DNA of 64,000 nucleotides from contig JANCYU010000044.1 of the NCBI GenBank assembly GCA_026122205.1, forward strand, positions 62,001 to 126,000, given 5' to 3'. Below the pieces are notes generated by a model, which was not told where the DNA came from, ran no database searches, and saw nothing but the letters and a program-made list of their open reading frames with translations. Source of the DNA: Galdieria yellowstonensis (Eukaryota; Rhodophyta; Bangiophyceae; Galdieriales; Galdieriaceae). The first letter of the stretch is position 1; every line of letters starts with the position of its first letter. This document shows positions 10,626 to 20,997 of the stretch, piece after piece. Made by a program: the position numbers and the translations under genes.

Positions 10626-12299
10626 ATGGACAGCATCAGTGAGTTGCAACAAGCTGCTGAACCAAAGAACGAGAGATATGACTCTACAGAACTTCAGAAA
10701 GAAGCCGGTGTCACTGACTTGGATGACGAATATCTTACGGAAGAGGAGAAACTGCACCCTTGGCGTCAAACTCGTACCTTTTACTGGTCTGTGTTCGTTG
10801 CCTCAGTAGCAGTTCTCTTCTATGGTATTGATATTACAGCAATAAGTGGTGCACAAGTGGGTTATATTCCTCATTTTGGGTTGGAAAATCGAACCTACCA
10901 TCAAGGAGTTATGGTCTCGTGTATCTACTTTGGTTGCTTTATTGGTGTTTTTATTGCATTATTTACAAATACATACTTTGGAAGAAGATTCACTATCTCT
11001 TTGGCCTCCTTTATCTCCACTGGTGCTTGCATTTGGGAGGCAGTCTCTCCTTCATGGCAAGTTTTTATACCCGGACGTATCATTCTCGGGTTTTCTTATG
11101 GCATGATTGGTGAAACAGCCCCTGTATACTTGGCAGAAATGTCGCCTGCAAGTATTCGTGGCGCTATTGTTTCACTTTATCAACAAGTCGTTACTATTGG
11201 AATCTTTCTTGCTTATCTTTGCAATCTTATCTTTGTCTGGGTCAACTACCAGAATGTCGGCTGGCGTATTATGATTGGTTTTCCTATGGTGCCGTCTGTC
11301 ATTGAAATGTTCTTGATTTGGACTGTACCAGAGTCTCCTAGATGGTTGATTAAGAAACGGAGATATGAAGATGCAAAGAGAAATCTATACAAGTTACGTC
11401 TTACTTCGGAAACTGCAGAGAGGGACTTTGTTCGTATCAAGAAAGGTGTAGAAGAAGATGAACTGTTGCAGAAGGGAAAGAACTTGTTGCTGGAAGTTAT
11501 TCGTGTTCCTTACATCAGAAGAGCTCTTTTGATAGGAATCATGGAAATGCTGTTCCAACAAATGAGTGGCATGAATGTGTTTATGAATTATATTGATGAA
11601 GTCTTTCAGGAGAACATCAATATGGGGCCAAGAACTTCCGTAGCTATAAGTTTGTTCCCAGGTTTCGTGAATATGGCTGCTACGGTCATTGTATACTTTA
11701 CCATCGATCGATATGGAAGGAGAACATTGCAATTGGTTACTTTCCCTGTAATGTTTCTCATGTTATTGATGGTTCTGTTTTCCTTTTACGGAGATAAGAA
11801 AGTGAATTTAGCCTTCTTTATTATCGGAGTTATATTCTTTATTATTGCCTATAGTCCTGGTGCTGGTCCTGTTCCTTGGACATTTTGTGCTGAAGTATTT
11901 CCAACTTATGTGCGTGCAGCAGGAACGACTATTACTACTTGGTTTGTGAACGCTTTCAACTTTGCGCTTTCATTCTCGTGGCCTTCTATGAAGGCTGCAT
12001 GGGGACCTCAAGGAGGTTTCGGATTCTATGCTGGTTTCAACTTTCTTGGCATCGTTATGCAGTTCTTATTCTTACCTGAAACCAAGGGCTTTACATTGGA
12101 ACAAATGAGAGTCGTGTTTGAGGAGGGTTTATTCACCATCGCAGCTTATCACTGTCGTGCTGGTTGGAGAACACTTCGTAAGCTTTTGGGACTTCCAGTT
12201 CCAGACACTCCTCTTGTTTCTCCCTATGATAAGGCCTACGCTATTGACCGCGCTAAGAGAGAAGAAGAGATGATGCATGCTGGCGAAGTTGCCAAGTAA
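10626..12299 (+). CDS. Major facilitator sugar/polyol transporter
   Basis: Plasma-membrane sugar porter of the MFS sugar-transporter family, likely a proton symporter for hexoses or polyols; the substrate is not deducible. Single exon, 557 residues, about 12 membrane segments. Family signatures are GRRFTISL after segment 2, PESPRWLIKKRR before the central loop, QQMSGMNVFMNY at segment 7, DRYGRRTL between segments 8 and 9, and PETKGFTLEQ after segment 12. The N-terminal ~55 residues are acidic and cytoplasmic. The chosen ATG at 10626 starts MDSISELQ; an ATG at 10563 would add 21 hydrophobic, Cys-rich residues. Galdieria is known for many such transporters supporting heterotrophic growth, which fits this gene. 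An AATAAA lies at 12335-12340. Confidence 0.93.
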   Translation: MDSISELQQAAEPKNERYDSTELQKEAGVTDLDDEYLTEEEKLHPWRQTRTFYWSVFVASVAVLFYGIDITAISGAQVGYIPHFGLENRTYHQGVMVSCIYFGCFIGVFIALFTNTYFGRRFTISLASFISTGACIWEAVSPSWQVFIPGRIILGFSYGMIGETAPVYLAEMSPASIRGAIVSLYQQVVTIGIFLAYLCNLIFVWVNYQNVGWRIMIGFPMVPSVIEMFLIWTVPESPRWLIKKRRYEDAKRNLYKLRLTSETAERDFVRIKKGVEEDELLQKGKNLLLEVIRVPYIRRALLIGIMEMLFQQMSGMNVFMNYIDEVFQENINMGPRTSVAISLFPGFVNMAATVIVYFTIDRYGRRTLQLVTFPVMFLMLLMVLFSFYGDKKVNLAFFIIGVIFFIIAYSPGAGPVPWTFCAEVFPTYVRAAGTTITTWFVNAFNFALSFSWPSMKAAWGPQGGFGFYAGFNFLGIVMQFLFLPETKGFTLEQMRVVFEEGLFTIAAYHCRAGWRTLRKLLGLPVPDTPLVSPYDKAYAIDRAKREEEMMHAGEVAK

Positions 12300-12629
12300 T
12301 GCTTGACATGATTTATATTGAGATGGTAGTTTGAAATAAACATAAATCTTGCTTGTTATGTTGATTTATATAGCCAACAGTTACTAAAGTATACCCATAA
12401 TGAAATTGTCCTTTTTTTTCTATGTACCACGAGCAGTAATTATAGTCCACGTGTGTCGGATTTTACCCTCAAAGCGATAAATAAATTTTGGACAACGTGG
12501 AAGCATTTCATGAAAAGAAAAAATGCTGCATTGCATTTTTCAAAGAAAACGGCCCATTTCTTTAACGGTTCAAATAATTTCCTGTTTCATTTGTTCTAAT
12601 TATATTTTACAACTTGTGCAAACGCAACG
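12300..12629 (+). other. Intergenic spacer with poly(A)-like signal
   Basis: About 330 bp between the transporter and the small secreted-protein gene, both on the plus strand. An AATAAA at 12335-12340 suits the transporter's 3' end. The rest is AT-rich with T-runs and presumably holds the promoter of the secreted-protein gene. I see no RNA gene or repeat. Confidence 0.55.
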
Positions 12630-12947
12630 ATGGTTCATCGACTTCAGTTATTTGTAGTATTAGCTCTATCATGTGTAGTTGTGTTTGCCATGGGATCTCC
12701 TATCATGGAAAAACAAAGATGGTATCCTTCTACGTATTCTAGTTATCCTTCCTATTCCTATCCGGTGTATCCTTCCTATTCTTATCCGGTGTATCCAACT
12801 GTTCAACCTTATGTTTATCCTACAGTGCAGCCATATCCAACTTATACGCCGTATTATTCCTCCAGTTATTCTACCTATACACAAAACAGTGGATTCTACT
12901 TTCCCAATTATTCAGGACCTGTTCAAATCTATCCTCTGTTTTCCTAA
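12630..12947 (+). CDS. Small secreted Tyr/Pro-rich repeat protein
   Basis: Not assignable to a family. The 105-residue product starts with a strong signal peptide (about residues 1-22, hydrophobic core FVVLALSCVVVFAMG). The mature part is low-complexity: 20 Tyr in its last 74 residues, with Pro, Ser and Thr, and no Cys. Short internal repeats are visible: SYPSYSYPVYP and YPSYSYPVYP in tandem, then two copies of YPTVQPY. The codons of the repeats vary, so protein composition rather than DNA repetition is being kept. Such composition resembles extensin-like or cross-linkable structural wall proteins, where Tyr can be oxidatively coupled; that is inference. It is a single exon with its own upstream spacer. 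Confidence 0.75.
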   Translation: MVHRLQLFVVLALSCVVVFAMGSPIMEKQRWYPSTYSSYPSYSYPVYPSYSYPVYPTVQPYVYPTVQPYPTYTPYYSSSYSTYTQNSGFYFPNYSGPVQIYPLFS

Positions 12948-13117
12948 ATGCCGGTAAGCTGAATATCCTTTCAACTAGGATGAATATTTTGAACAACGAT
13001 GATACAAGGAACCAATGATAGTTTCCTTTTCCGATAATGTGTTGGGTTTTGTTTCTTCTTTTTCGATAAACTTGTGGTTTGGATTTGTTATTACTCATTG
13101 CACTCCACACATTCGTT

Positions 13118-14613
13118 ATGCATCCATTGCGCACTTTGGTTATCGAACTTTATGATAAGCAAGTGATTCAAGTTGGTTCGTTTAAACTTAAATCAGGAAT
13201 TACTTCTCCTATCTATATAGACTTGCGTGTAACGATATCCTATCCTTCGTTATTACGCCAAGTCGTCGCTTGTTTGCAAGACATTTGTCGGTCTCTTTCG
13301 TACGATATACTTTGTGGCGTTCCTTATACCGCTTTACCTTTTGCTACTTTACTAAGTGTTGAAAATTCCGTTCCCATGGTTTGTTGTTGAATAGTTTCTT
13401 CTTGTTTGTTTACGTGGAAGAATTAGGTGATGAGAAGAAAGGAAGTCAAGGATTATGGAACCAAGAAAGCAATCGAAGGAGTGTTTCAACCGAATCAAAC
13501 CTGTTTAATCATAGAAGACTTGATAACTTCTGGCTCAAGTGTTTTAGAGACGTTGGAACCACTTGTAAAGGAAGGCCTCGTAGTGAAAGATGTAGTAGTG
13601 CTATTGGACAGAGAACAAGGAGGAAAGGATAATTTGAGAAAGCACAATATTCAACTGCATTCAGTATTGAAAATGACGGATATTTTAGAAATATTGAAAG
13701 ATTCTGGACGATTATCTGCAGACAAGGTAGCCGAGTTGTTTGAATATTTTCATTCAACTCAAGTGTCCAGCAATTCATCCATTCCAAGTGGAATGGCTTC
13801 TCACAATCTTTCTTTTGAACAACGTCTCTCAATGATTCGAAACAAAGTTGGTCGTCGATTATTGGAAATTGTATTGAAGAAGCAATCGAATCTTGCCGTT
13901 GCTGCGGTAGGCTGCCTTGTTATTGGTTGGATAGGAAATCTCAATGTTGGTAGGATGTAACGACCAGTCAAGAATTATTATCCATTGCCAGTCAAGTTGG
14001 TCCACATATATGTGTTTTAAAGACACATGTGGATATTATCGAAGATTGGAACGAAACTGTGTGTGAGCAACTCGTTCATTTGGCCAAGTCGCATCAGTTT
14101 TTGATATTTGAAGATCGCAAGTTTGCAGATATTGGCAATACGGTTGAGTTACAATTCACTGGCGGTATATTTCATATTTCTCAGTGGGCAGATATCGTCA
14201 ATGCTCATATTATTGCTGGTCCTGGAACGATTCAAGCGCTACGCAAAGCCTCGGAACACTGCGGTATTTTATTATTAGCACAAATGAGTAGTAAAGGCAA
14301 CTTGGCAGTAGAAGAATATACTCAAAAGGCAATTCAATTTGCCAAACAATATGAAGATGCCGTTTTTGGTTTCATTTCCATGGGTTGTATTGGAGAACCA
14401 AACTTTATTTATTTTACTCCTGGAGTAAAGTTGGAAAAAGGAGGGGACTCGCTAGGTCAACAATACACAGATCCTAAGACAGTTATAGGCATTCAAAAGA
14501 GTGACATTGCTATTGTAGGAAGAGGAATTATTCACGCCTCTGATCGAAAAGAAGCCGCATTGACGTATCAAAAAGCCTGTTGGGATGCTTATGTCCAACG
14601 AATTGGGAAATAA
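13118..14613 (+). CDS. UMPS: UMP synthase (OPRT-OMP decarboxylase fusion)
   Basis: Bifunctional enzyme for the last two steps of de novo UMP synthesis: orotate plus PRPP to OMP, then OMP to UMP. Exons are 13118-13378, 13427-13906 and 13954-14613 (466 residues). The N-terminal OPRT half shows KSGITSPIYIDLR, VMRRKEVKDYGTKK and the PRPP loop LIIEDLITSGSSVLE. The C-terminal decarboxylase half shows FEDRKFADIGNTV with the catalytic Lys/Asp, and IVGRGII near the end. The domain order OPRT-OMPDC matches animals and plants rather than the reversed fusion of some protists. The first intron has a GTTTGT donor. It heads a same-strand run of four genes with 33, 22 and 17 bp gaps. Confidence 0.95.
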
Positions 14614-14646
14614 AGCGATTGTTGCCTGTTGGTTGCATCTGTGAAT

Positions 14647-15510
14647 ATGTTGTTTTTGCACAACTATCTCAGCTGTCCGTGTAGGAAACATAGAGTGGAT
14701 GGTGGATTGTATCTAGGACATGGTATTCATTATCATCGTTCTGTTATTATGAGTCCTAGCAAGTCAAGTACCTACGGCAGGAAGACGCCTTTTTGGAGAA
14801 TGGAATCACCAAGCCACAACAGCTCAAAGACTCCAAACTTTTTTGGTAGCATATTTTCTAAGCTGTACAAGTTGGGTAATGAGTTAATGGGTAAAAAAGA
14901 AGGGGTTTCTACAGAGGTATGATAGGTACAGTATTGCGGTATATAATTGACTTGCGTGTGTGTGTGTGTCCAGTCTCTACACGAAGGATATCTTAGTTCG
15001 TTGGACTTTGAAGAACAAGAAGACGATAGATGGATATTATCTTCTAGAATAGTATGCAAACCACAATCTCTGCAATCAGCTGTAAGTATTGTTCCTATAT
15101 GTATATATTCCACAGATAATATCCAACATGATTCTCATTAGAGACAAATTATTCGCAAGTTTGTACAAGAAAGTCGCGGCAAAGAGTTTCCAAAGAGACT
15201 TGTGTCTATTTCTTGTCATGAAGACCCAGTAAGTATATCTTATTGCGATTGCAAAGATACTGAGATATTGAATTGGACTCAGGATAATCCAGGAGTATTC
15301 ATGTTGATAGAAGTTTTCCAAACACAGTTAGCAATGGTGGAATATCAAAAGGAGAGTCTTTATCAAAGCTTTCTTCGACAACTTCAACCTCTGATGGAGG
15401 AACCTTTAGGTGTTCATTTGAGTAAAGAAAGAAAAGGAAAAATTCTGTCTTCTTTTTATCCTTATGGACCGGGTGGAGAAGGTGGACGAGATGATATGGT
15501 ATATCGATAA
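14647..15510 (+). CDS. ABM-domain protein (antibiotic biosynthesis monooxygenase-like)
   Basis: A protein whose C-terminal half resembles the dimeric alpha-beta-barrel ABM fold, found in quinol monooxygenases and heme-degrading enzymes; the reaction is unknown. Exons are 14647-14916, 14974-15081, 15142-15228 and 15283-15510 (230 residues). After splicing, the motif CHEDPDNPGVFMLIEVF appears, followed by YQSFLRQLQPLMEEPL, the typical order for this fold. The first ~90 residues are basic and Ser-rich, compatible with an organelle-targeting sequence. The last intron (15229-15282, 54 nt) is a multiple of three with no stop, so the frame also reads through; the family motif supports splicing. It sits between UMPS and COQ4 with very small gaps. 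Confidence 0.7.
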
Positions 15511-15532
15511 GCAATAAAATACGGTTCGACTG

Positions 15533-16271
15533 ATGACTTTCCAAAGACTTGGGTTTTTAGGACGTTCTATTCTTACTGTTAGTGCTTCTATTATGGCCAT
15601 TACAAACCCTACGAGGGCGGACTTGGTTGCCACAGTAGGAGAGTTGACAGGAGTAGAGGCACTGAGAAAACTTCGAGATAGACTCTCACGTTCTCCTCAA
15701 GGAAGAGAAATACTAAAACAACGCCCAAGAATAGAACAAACTATCTGTAGAGAAAAACTAGCGCAACTAGAACCAAATACTTTTGGTTATCGATATGAAA
15801 TGTTTTTGGCGCGCCATCAATTTTCGCCTTTGGAACGTCCTATAGTACGCTTTATACAAGATGAGGAGTTGGCATATATTATGCAAGTAAGTATAAAAAG
15901 CACACAGAGAGAAAGTTTGTGTGTAAGTGTGTTGACACTTATTTTTATGGTAGCGTTATCGTGAAGTTCATGACTTTTGGCACGTGTTGTTAGAAATTCC
16001 TCCAACAGTGCAAGGAGAAGTGATACTCAAGTGGTTTGAAGGTTTCCATACGGGACTTCCTTTTTGTTTCTTGGCGGGTTGTACAAGTCCTTTTCTTTTG
16101 TCTCCGCAGCAACAGTGGAAACTGGTACAACACGATATTCCATGGGCCTTTCATACAGCAAGGAATTGTGTAGATTTGCTATCTATCGAGTATGAAAAGT
16201 TATTAGATAGAGACTTTTTTCAAGTGCAAAAGCAGTTGGCTTTGGTATCTTTTCCACAAGAAAACAAATAA
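15533..16271 (+). CDS. COQ4: Ubiquinone biosynthesis protein COQ4
   Basis: Mitochondrial protein of the coenzyme Q synthome; recently linked to C1 oxidative decarboxylation of the CoQ ring. Exons are 15533-15886 and 15954-16271 (223 residues). The diagnostic metal-site motif HDFWHVLLEIPPTVQGE (HDxxH-x11-E pattern) begins exon 2, and RYEMFLARHQFSP precedes it. The ATG lies only 22 bp after the stop of the ABM gene, with an AATAAA at 15513-15518 inside that gap. An in-frame ATG at 15593 is an alternative start if the 5' leader is longer. The N-terminus is short and weakly amphipathic. It ends 17 bp before the frataxin ATG on the same strand. Confidence 0.92.
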
Positions 16272-16288
16272 TTTCTTTCGAGTCCAAA

Positions 16289-16750
16289 ATGCTTCGTTGG
16301 TGTCTTTCGGTGGTTACGAGTCAACGCTATGCAAATCGTTTCAACCCAAGAAAACACTTTACTACAAGTAATGAACCCGTTTATTCACTAGCAACACCGG
16401 AGAATTGGTCTGAACATGACTATATAATTCAAGCAGACAAAACACTTGAAGACCTTTATGATTGTTTGGCAGAACAAGGCTACGAGAAGTTACCAGAGTT
16501 TGACGTTGAACTATCCCAAGGCGTATTAACTTTCAAGTTGGACAATACTCGAACTTATGTACTCAACACACAACGACCGAATCGTCAATTATGGCTTTCG
16601 TCGCCGTTGAGTGGTCCTTGGAGGTTTTCTTGGAGTTTTACAGAAAGACATTGGAAGTCAACGAGAACAGGAATACAACTACGAACTCTCTTGAACGAAG
16701 AATTGAAAGGGTTCGTAGGAACGGATATTATTCCTCTTAGGGAAGTATAA
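16289..16750 (+). CDS. FXN: Frataxin (mitochondrial iron-sulfur assembly factor)
   Basis: Regulates the mitochondrial cysteine desulfurase complex in Fe-S cluster assembly. Single exon, 153 residues. An arginine-rich presequence (MLRWCLSVVTSQRYANRF) precedes the frataxin fold: acidic first helix around ADKTLEDLYDCLAE, the acidic DVELSQGVLTFKL strand, TYVLNTQRPNRQLWLSSP and GPWRFSW. All are typical of the family. It is the last gene of the four-gene same-strand run (UMPS, ABM protein, COQ4, frataxin) and lies only 17 bp past the COQ4 stop. Its stop is 46 bp from that of the convergent TBC gene. The identity is clear despite the short length. Confidence 0.95.
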   Translation: MLRWCLSVVTSQRYANRFNPRKHFTTSNEPVYSLATPENWSEHDYIIQADKTLEDLYDCLAEQGYEKLPEFDVELSQGVLTFKLDNTRTYVLNTQRPNRQLWLSSPLSGPWRFSWSFTERHWKSTRTGIQLRTLLNEELKGFVGTDIIPLREV

Positions 16751-16796
16751 AATTATCTCGTGTATTTCTATTCCCAAGAGACGAGATCCTTGGCAG

Positions 16797-18944
16797 CTAG
16801 TCTTCCTCATTCTCTGTTGTTGGAGTCTTGTTGCGATAATATCTTTGTTGCAATTCGATGCCTTTTCTTATTGCCAAGTGAATATCAATTCTCAGTGACA
16901 TATCGTGAATGTATCGAATCAAGTCATCGAATCTCATTTGTTCTCGTATGATTCGTTCTCTATGTAATATAAGTAAACCTGCTGCTACAAACAAGTGAAG
17001 GTCTCTTTTTGCGAAAGTTTCACAGAAGAATACCTATTTCCACACATTCAAAGAAGGTTCCTTGGAATATTTGTAAACCGCGATTCCTTACATCCCATAA
17101 TTTCAATACGTCTTCCAATACAAACTCTCTTTTAAACAAGACAAGTAGCCAACGAAAACAAAAAAGATATTCTGGACTTGTAGTTGCCAACCAATTGGCT
17201 AAAGTAGAATCAAAGACTTGCACAATATGTTTCAGTTTTGCCAATTGTTTCGACATGCCAAACTGGTCGACACAGAAATTGGATTGTATTCTCTCCATAA
17301 GACCACAAAAACACCAAAATACGACAACTTCATCTTCTTCCATTTGTTCTTCTTTACAAGAATAAAATACAAAAAGAATCGGAGATAATATATCGCTCAT
17401 TCCCTATTTCAAAAAAATATTATATCATCAGTTCATCTCACTTTTTCTTATCCACCACTCTCTTTTACCTGACAATATCCAACATCAAAGTTATAAAATG
17501 AATAAGTTAATAATATGTCTTTCATCTTTTGTGTCGCAATGCTGTTATTGTCTTCATATATCGAAATATTTCGGTCCGTACGAACAACATCTTTTTCAAT
17601 CAAGTCTCTCCTTTCACGAAAAGCACGAAATTGTTGTTCCTATTTCATATTTGGTATTTAAGAAACTGGTATGGAAAACTAACAAATACCTGTTCAGGAA
17701 GTATGCTTTGCCACTGACTCTTTAGTAATCGATATTGTCTGGTTTTTTCATCCAAAATGGCTTTTCGTTGTTCCCAATCACTATTCCAAGGAAAAACTCG
17801 TAATAAATACGGCTATACAATATATATATATATAGATGAAGAAATGATCCTCAACCAAGGGAAATACTTACCCAAACATGTCTTCGTACTTTGCAACAAT
17901 GACAAGTAGACCTAAATACAACATATTCCAATACAGTTGAATACAATATTCTTCCTTCTCCATCTCGATAAGAGGAAAAGGTATCCCAATTTAATGGATG
18001 AAAACTAACTTCCATATGAATAAATTCAGGCAAGTCTTCTTCGTCATCCGAAGCTCGAGTAGCATAAGATAATTGCTATAAAGTTGCTTTCATTTTAGGA
18101 ACAACATTTCACATAGAATGCTTACTGCAGTTTCATTCAAGTGCCAAGCGCATTTTTGCAACTTTTCCAAGTCAGACAATATACTTCTCGACTTGGAGCG
18201 ACCAAGCTTTTCGAATAATTCATCTCTTGCTTCTCTCGTTATTCGTGCTATATTGGCTAAACGTTCGGCAACTTCCATAGGAAACTGAAAACCTATTTTC
18301 GAATGTCGTTGTTCTTGACTGGAAGACAAGGCTACCTCCTCCTCATCTGAGACGTTCGTAGTATCTTGTTCTGTCATATGAAGAGTATCCACGGAAGCGT
18401 CTGTAAAAGGTTCCAGCCACTCCTTTTCGTTACGAATGAGCAAATTAAACTGACCACTCTCCGAAGCGTCGCAAGGAAAAAAGAGGAACTGATCTTGTAA
18501 TAAAGAAATGAGAGATTGCTGTTCTTCCACTTTTCGAAAGCGAAAACGAGGACCTCGAGTGCCGTCTTGGAAGATAAACTCCAAAACATTTCGTTCGACG
18601 ACACAAGCCAATAAACGCTCCATACCAACGACCAGTGTATGCTCCATTTCCAACCAATCTTGCACTTTGTACTCAGCTAGTCTATTCGATAAGTATATAT
18701 CGGGACTGTACACTAGAAAATAACAATCTTCATCACAAATACAAGCCAAGAATCCGGTCCACCAAAGGAAAGTATTTGTTTCTGTCTTACTGGGTATTTT
18801 ACAGTGCTCAGCAGTTAAGTTGCCCAAGTTGAACTGTACAGATTTGGTGAAAAATAACAAACTACTAGCAGAGATTCTTTCATCTTGTGCTAGACTTGGC
18901 GATAGCTTGTCACCAACGAAATGACTCTCGGGACTGGCAGTCAT
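16797..18944 (-). CDS. TBC-domain Rab GTPase-activating protein (TBC1D15/GYP7-like)
   Basis: Rab GAP that speeds GTP hydrolysis by a dual-finger mechanism, acting in endosome or lysosome traffic. Six exons: 18944-18126, 18075-17872, 17812-17690, 17639-17469, 17403-17092 and 17033-16797 (621 residues). The arginine finger is in IEKDVVRTDR and the glutamine finger in GYCQGMSDILSP, which spans a splice junction. Further blocks are VVFWCFCGLM, YLFCFRWLLVLFKREF and KLWDVFF. The ~270-residue N-terminal region is unassigned and may bind lipids or partners. The final intron was placed by phase and by the conserved sequence after KLWD. No transmembrane segment. TBC1D15/GYP7 is the best subfamily fit; the Rab partner is unknown. 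Confidence 0.9.
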
Positions 18945-19024
18945 CCTCAATACAAACAACGCTTTATTGGAATGGCCATTTCCGTTGCAGTTTACCGCAA
19001 AAACTCATTACAAGAAATATTCGT

Positions 19025-19623
19025 TCAGACATGTGTTTCGATATTTATAGATTTCCACACATCCGTTTTGCAAAGAGGACATAAATTACATCTATTCAAC
19101 CACAACATAATACAGCAACTATGAAAGCAATGCCTGCAAGGAACAATTCTGAGTCTGTCGCCAATAGAAAATCTTTCCAAACAAATACAACAATCAGCAT
19201 ACTTGTTGACTATATCAACAATGTTTTCTGTGGTAGGATAAGACAAGTTTTGAACTATATCCATACTATTCGACTTGGAAGGAAGAACGACATGCACAGT
19301 AGAGTCACTGGAATCTGATTGCTCTTTTTCCAGTATATCACTTGGTCTTTGGTCTTGTTCATAAATAAATTCAGGTGCTATTTTATCCAAATCCTGCTGA
19401 AAATGTTGATAACTGCGTTTAGGTTTCGACACGTGATTGGAAGCCCGGATAGGACGTGGTCTTCTGGGTCCTCTCCTATATTGTCTACTAAATACCACCG
19501 TCAGAAGCACAAAGATACACGCAATACCAGGAATAATCCATGCAGCTTGAACCTAAATCATTCAATATTATTGTTTTAGCTTTTCAAAGTACTTGCCTCG
19601 ATAAAGGAATCGTAATTCTTCAT
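19025..19623 (-). CDS. Membrane-anchored RING-H2 protein, putative E3 ubiquitin ligase
   Basis: Probable E3 ligase with the ATL-like layout: one N-terminal membrane segment, then a C-terminal RING-H2. Exons are 19623-19597 and 19552-19025 (184 residues). Residues about 10-32 are hydrophobic (AAWIIPGIACIFVLLTVVF) and are followed by a strongly basic stretch (RRGPRRPRPIR), suggesting a cytosolic C-terminus. The RING reads CCICLERF, then CRHCFHSCC, then CPLC. Exon 1 codes for only nine residues (MKNYDSFIE) and is joined through a 44-nt GC-AG intron (donor GAG/GCAAGT); without it the membrane segment has no start codon. The ATG is 60 bp from the divergent coiled-coil membrane protein. Confidence 0.82.
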
Positions 19624-19683
19624 GGAGTGCAGTCACAGTCCATCAGACACGTCAATTTGTCCGATTTGGTTTTGAAAGAAAAA
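19624..19683. promoter_or_regulatory. 60-bp divergent spacer of RING-H2 and coiled-coil membrane genes
   Basis: Sixty bases separate the two ATGs, provided the short GC-AG exon of the RING gene is right. No clear core element is seen. If that exon is wrong, the real spacer is larger. Confidence 0.45.
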
Positions 19684-20883
19684 ATGAAATTGTGGCGCCA
19701 TTTTTCGTGGTGTCTTTTTCTGTTGTCTCTGCTTTGTTGCTTGTCTATTATTAGTTTGGCTGAAGACGACCCAGATACTCTACAGTTACGAGAACAGTCA
19801 CTATTAAAACAGTTGAAAGATGTAGACTTGGAAGCAATAGAATATAGAAGAGAAATTCAGCTATTGAAAGAAGAAGAGAAAAAAGTAGAAGCTGAATACA
19901 AAAGACTAAAACAAGCAAGAGACTGGGAACTTAAAAAGATGCAAGAAAAGGAGAAACAAGTAGAGCAGTTGACGGAATCGACCAATCAGAAACAGCAACT
20001 GGTGGACACTCTAGTAGAAAGAATTGAAGAAAACAAAAGAGAAATTGAAAAGCTGGAGAAACAGCTACAAGAATTATCCGAAGATAAAGAGTATCTGGAA
20101 CATCGTTATTATTCACCTTCTCTTGCCGAAGTGTTGGATGAGATGAGCGCAAAGTGGGATCCATTGTCGCGCAATATGTATGTAAAGGCCAAAACAAAGC
20201 TGCTTCCTTTTGTACTTAATTATAATGAGAAAGCCAAACTGTATCGACAAAAATGGTCAAGAGAATTGACAAAGACACACAAATGGGTGTCGTTCTTCTT
20301 ATCATGTTTCATATATGGTTGTATCGCTACTATTATCTTTCTTTTGATAGCCATTCTTCGAAAACTTGGAAGGCGATTGAGCGTTCAAAAATTGTTATTC
20401 TTATCCGATGTGACCTTTACTGTTTTCTGGATGATTATTTTGTTTGCTTCGGGTATCTTTTGGAGAGATGGCTTTCAAGCATTGGCTGAAAACAATGAAG
20501 TGTTATTTCTGCTATTGCAGTTGACTGTGTTCACTTGTTATTCGGGAATCATAGCTTTGCGTGTCTTTGTATTTGCATTGTCGTTATCTTGGCAGATGTT
20601 GTGGGAACTTTTGCTTCTCTTGATAGTATGTCAACATTATTACATCCATTTATGGCAGCCTTCCATGACGGATAATCCATTAACTGCCACTTGGAAAAGT
20701 TATTTATTTTATTATTTGTCATTCCAACTATTGACGTGGCTCAAAGCGGCAAGGTTTGGTCTGATGCCTAGTCTTTCTACTCTTCGAATGCGTGGATGGA
20801 CATTTGCATGGAAGCGAGGAAAGAATCGACTCTTTATGGAAACGGATCTCACCAAGCAACCGTTTGCCGTGAAATACGTTTAA
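19684..20883 (+). CDS. Coiled-coil polytopic membrane protein, unassigned
   Basis: Not recognised. Single exon, 399 residues. It begins with a signal peptide or signal anchor (CLFLLSLLCCLSIISLA). A long charged coiled coil follows, about residues 30-145, rich in Glu, Lys and Gln heptads (EEEKKVEAEYKRLKQ and similar). After a linker there are about five hydrophobic helices between roughly residues 200 and 360, then a short basic tail. A lumenal or extracellular coiled coil tethered to a membrane domain is the simplest topology if the signal is cleaved. Only 60 bp separate its ATG from that of the RING-H2 gene. The frame is open upstream to 19540 but only this ATG gives a clean signal sequence. 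Confidence 0.8.
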   Translation: MKLWRHFSWCLFLLSLLCCLSIISLAEDDPDTLQLREQSLLKQLKDVDLEAIEYRREIQLLKEEEKKVEAEYKRLKQARDWELKKMQEKEKQVEQLTESTNQKQQLVDTLVERIEENKREIEKLEKQLQELSEDKEYLEHRYYSPSLAEVLDEMSAKWDPLSRNMYVKAKTKLLPFVLNYNEKAKLYRQKWSRELTKTHKWVSFFLSCFIYGCIATIIFLLIAILRKLGRRLSVQKLLFLSDVTFTVFWMIILFASGIFWRDGFQALAENNEVLFLLLQLTVFTCYSGIIALRVFVFALSLSWQMLWELLLLLIVCQHYYIHLWQPSMTDNPLTATWKSYLFYYLSFQLLTWLKAARFGLMPSLSTLRMRGWTFAWKRGKNRLFMETDLTKQPFAVKYV

Positions 20884-20997
20884 AACTAATTTGCTATATG
20901 CGAAACATGATCTCATCTATACATATACACAAAACAAAGTTGCACGTTTTATAGAATCAGACAAACAAACCAATATCACAAAATAAAGTGTTGGTCT

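Noticed and set aside
15229..15282. Reading the ABM gene through as continuous coding sequence.
   Set aside because: Removing the canonical GTAAGT...CAG segment restores the family motif EDPDNPGVF; kept as an isoform question only.
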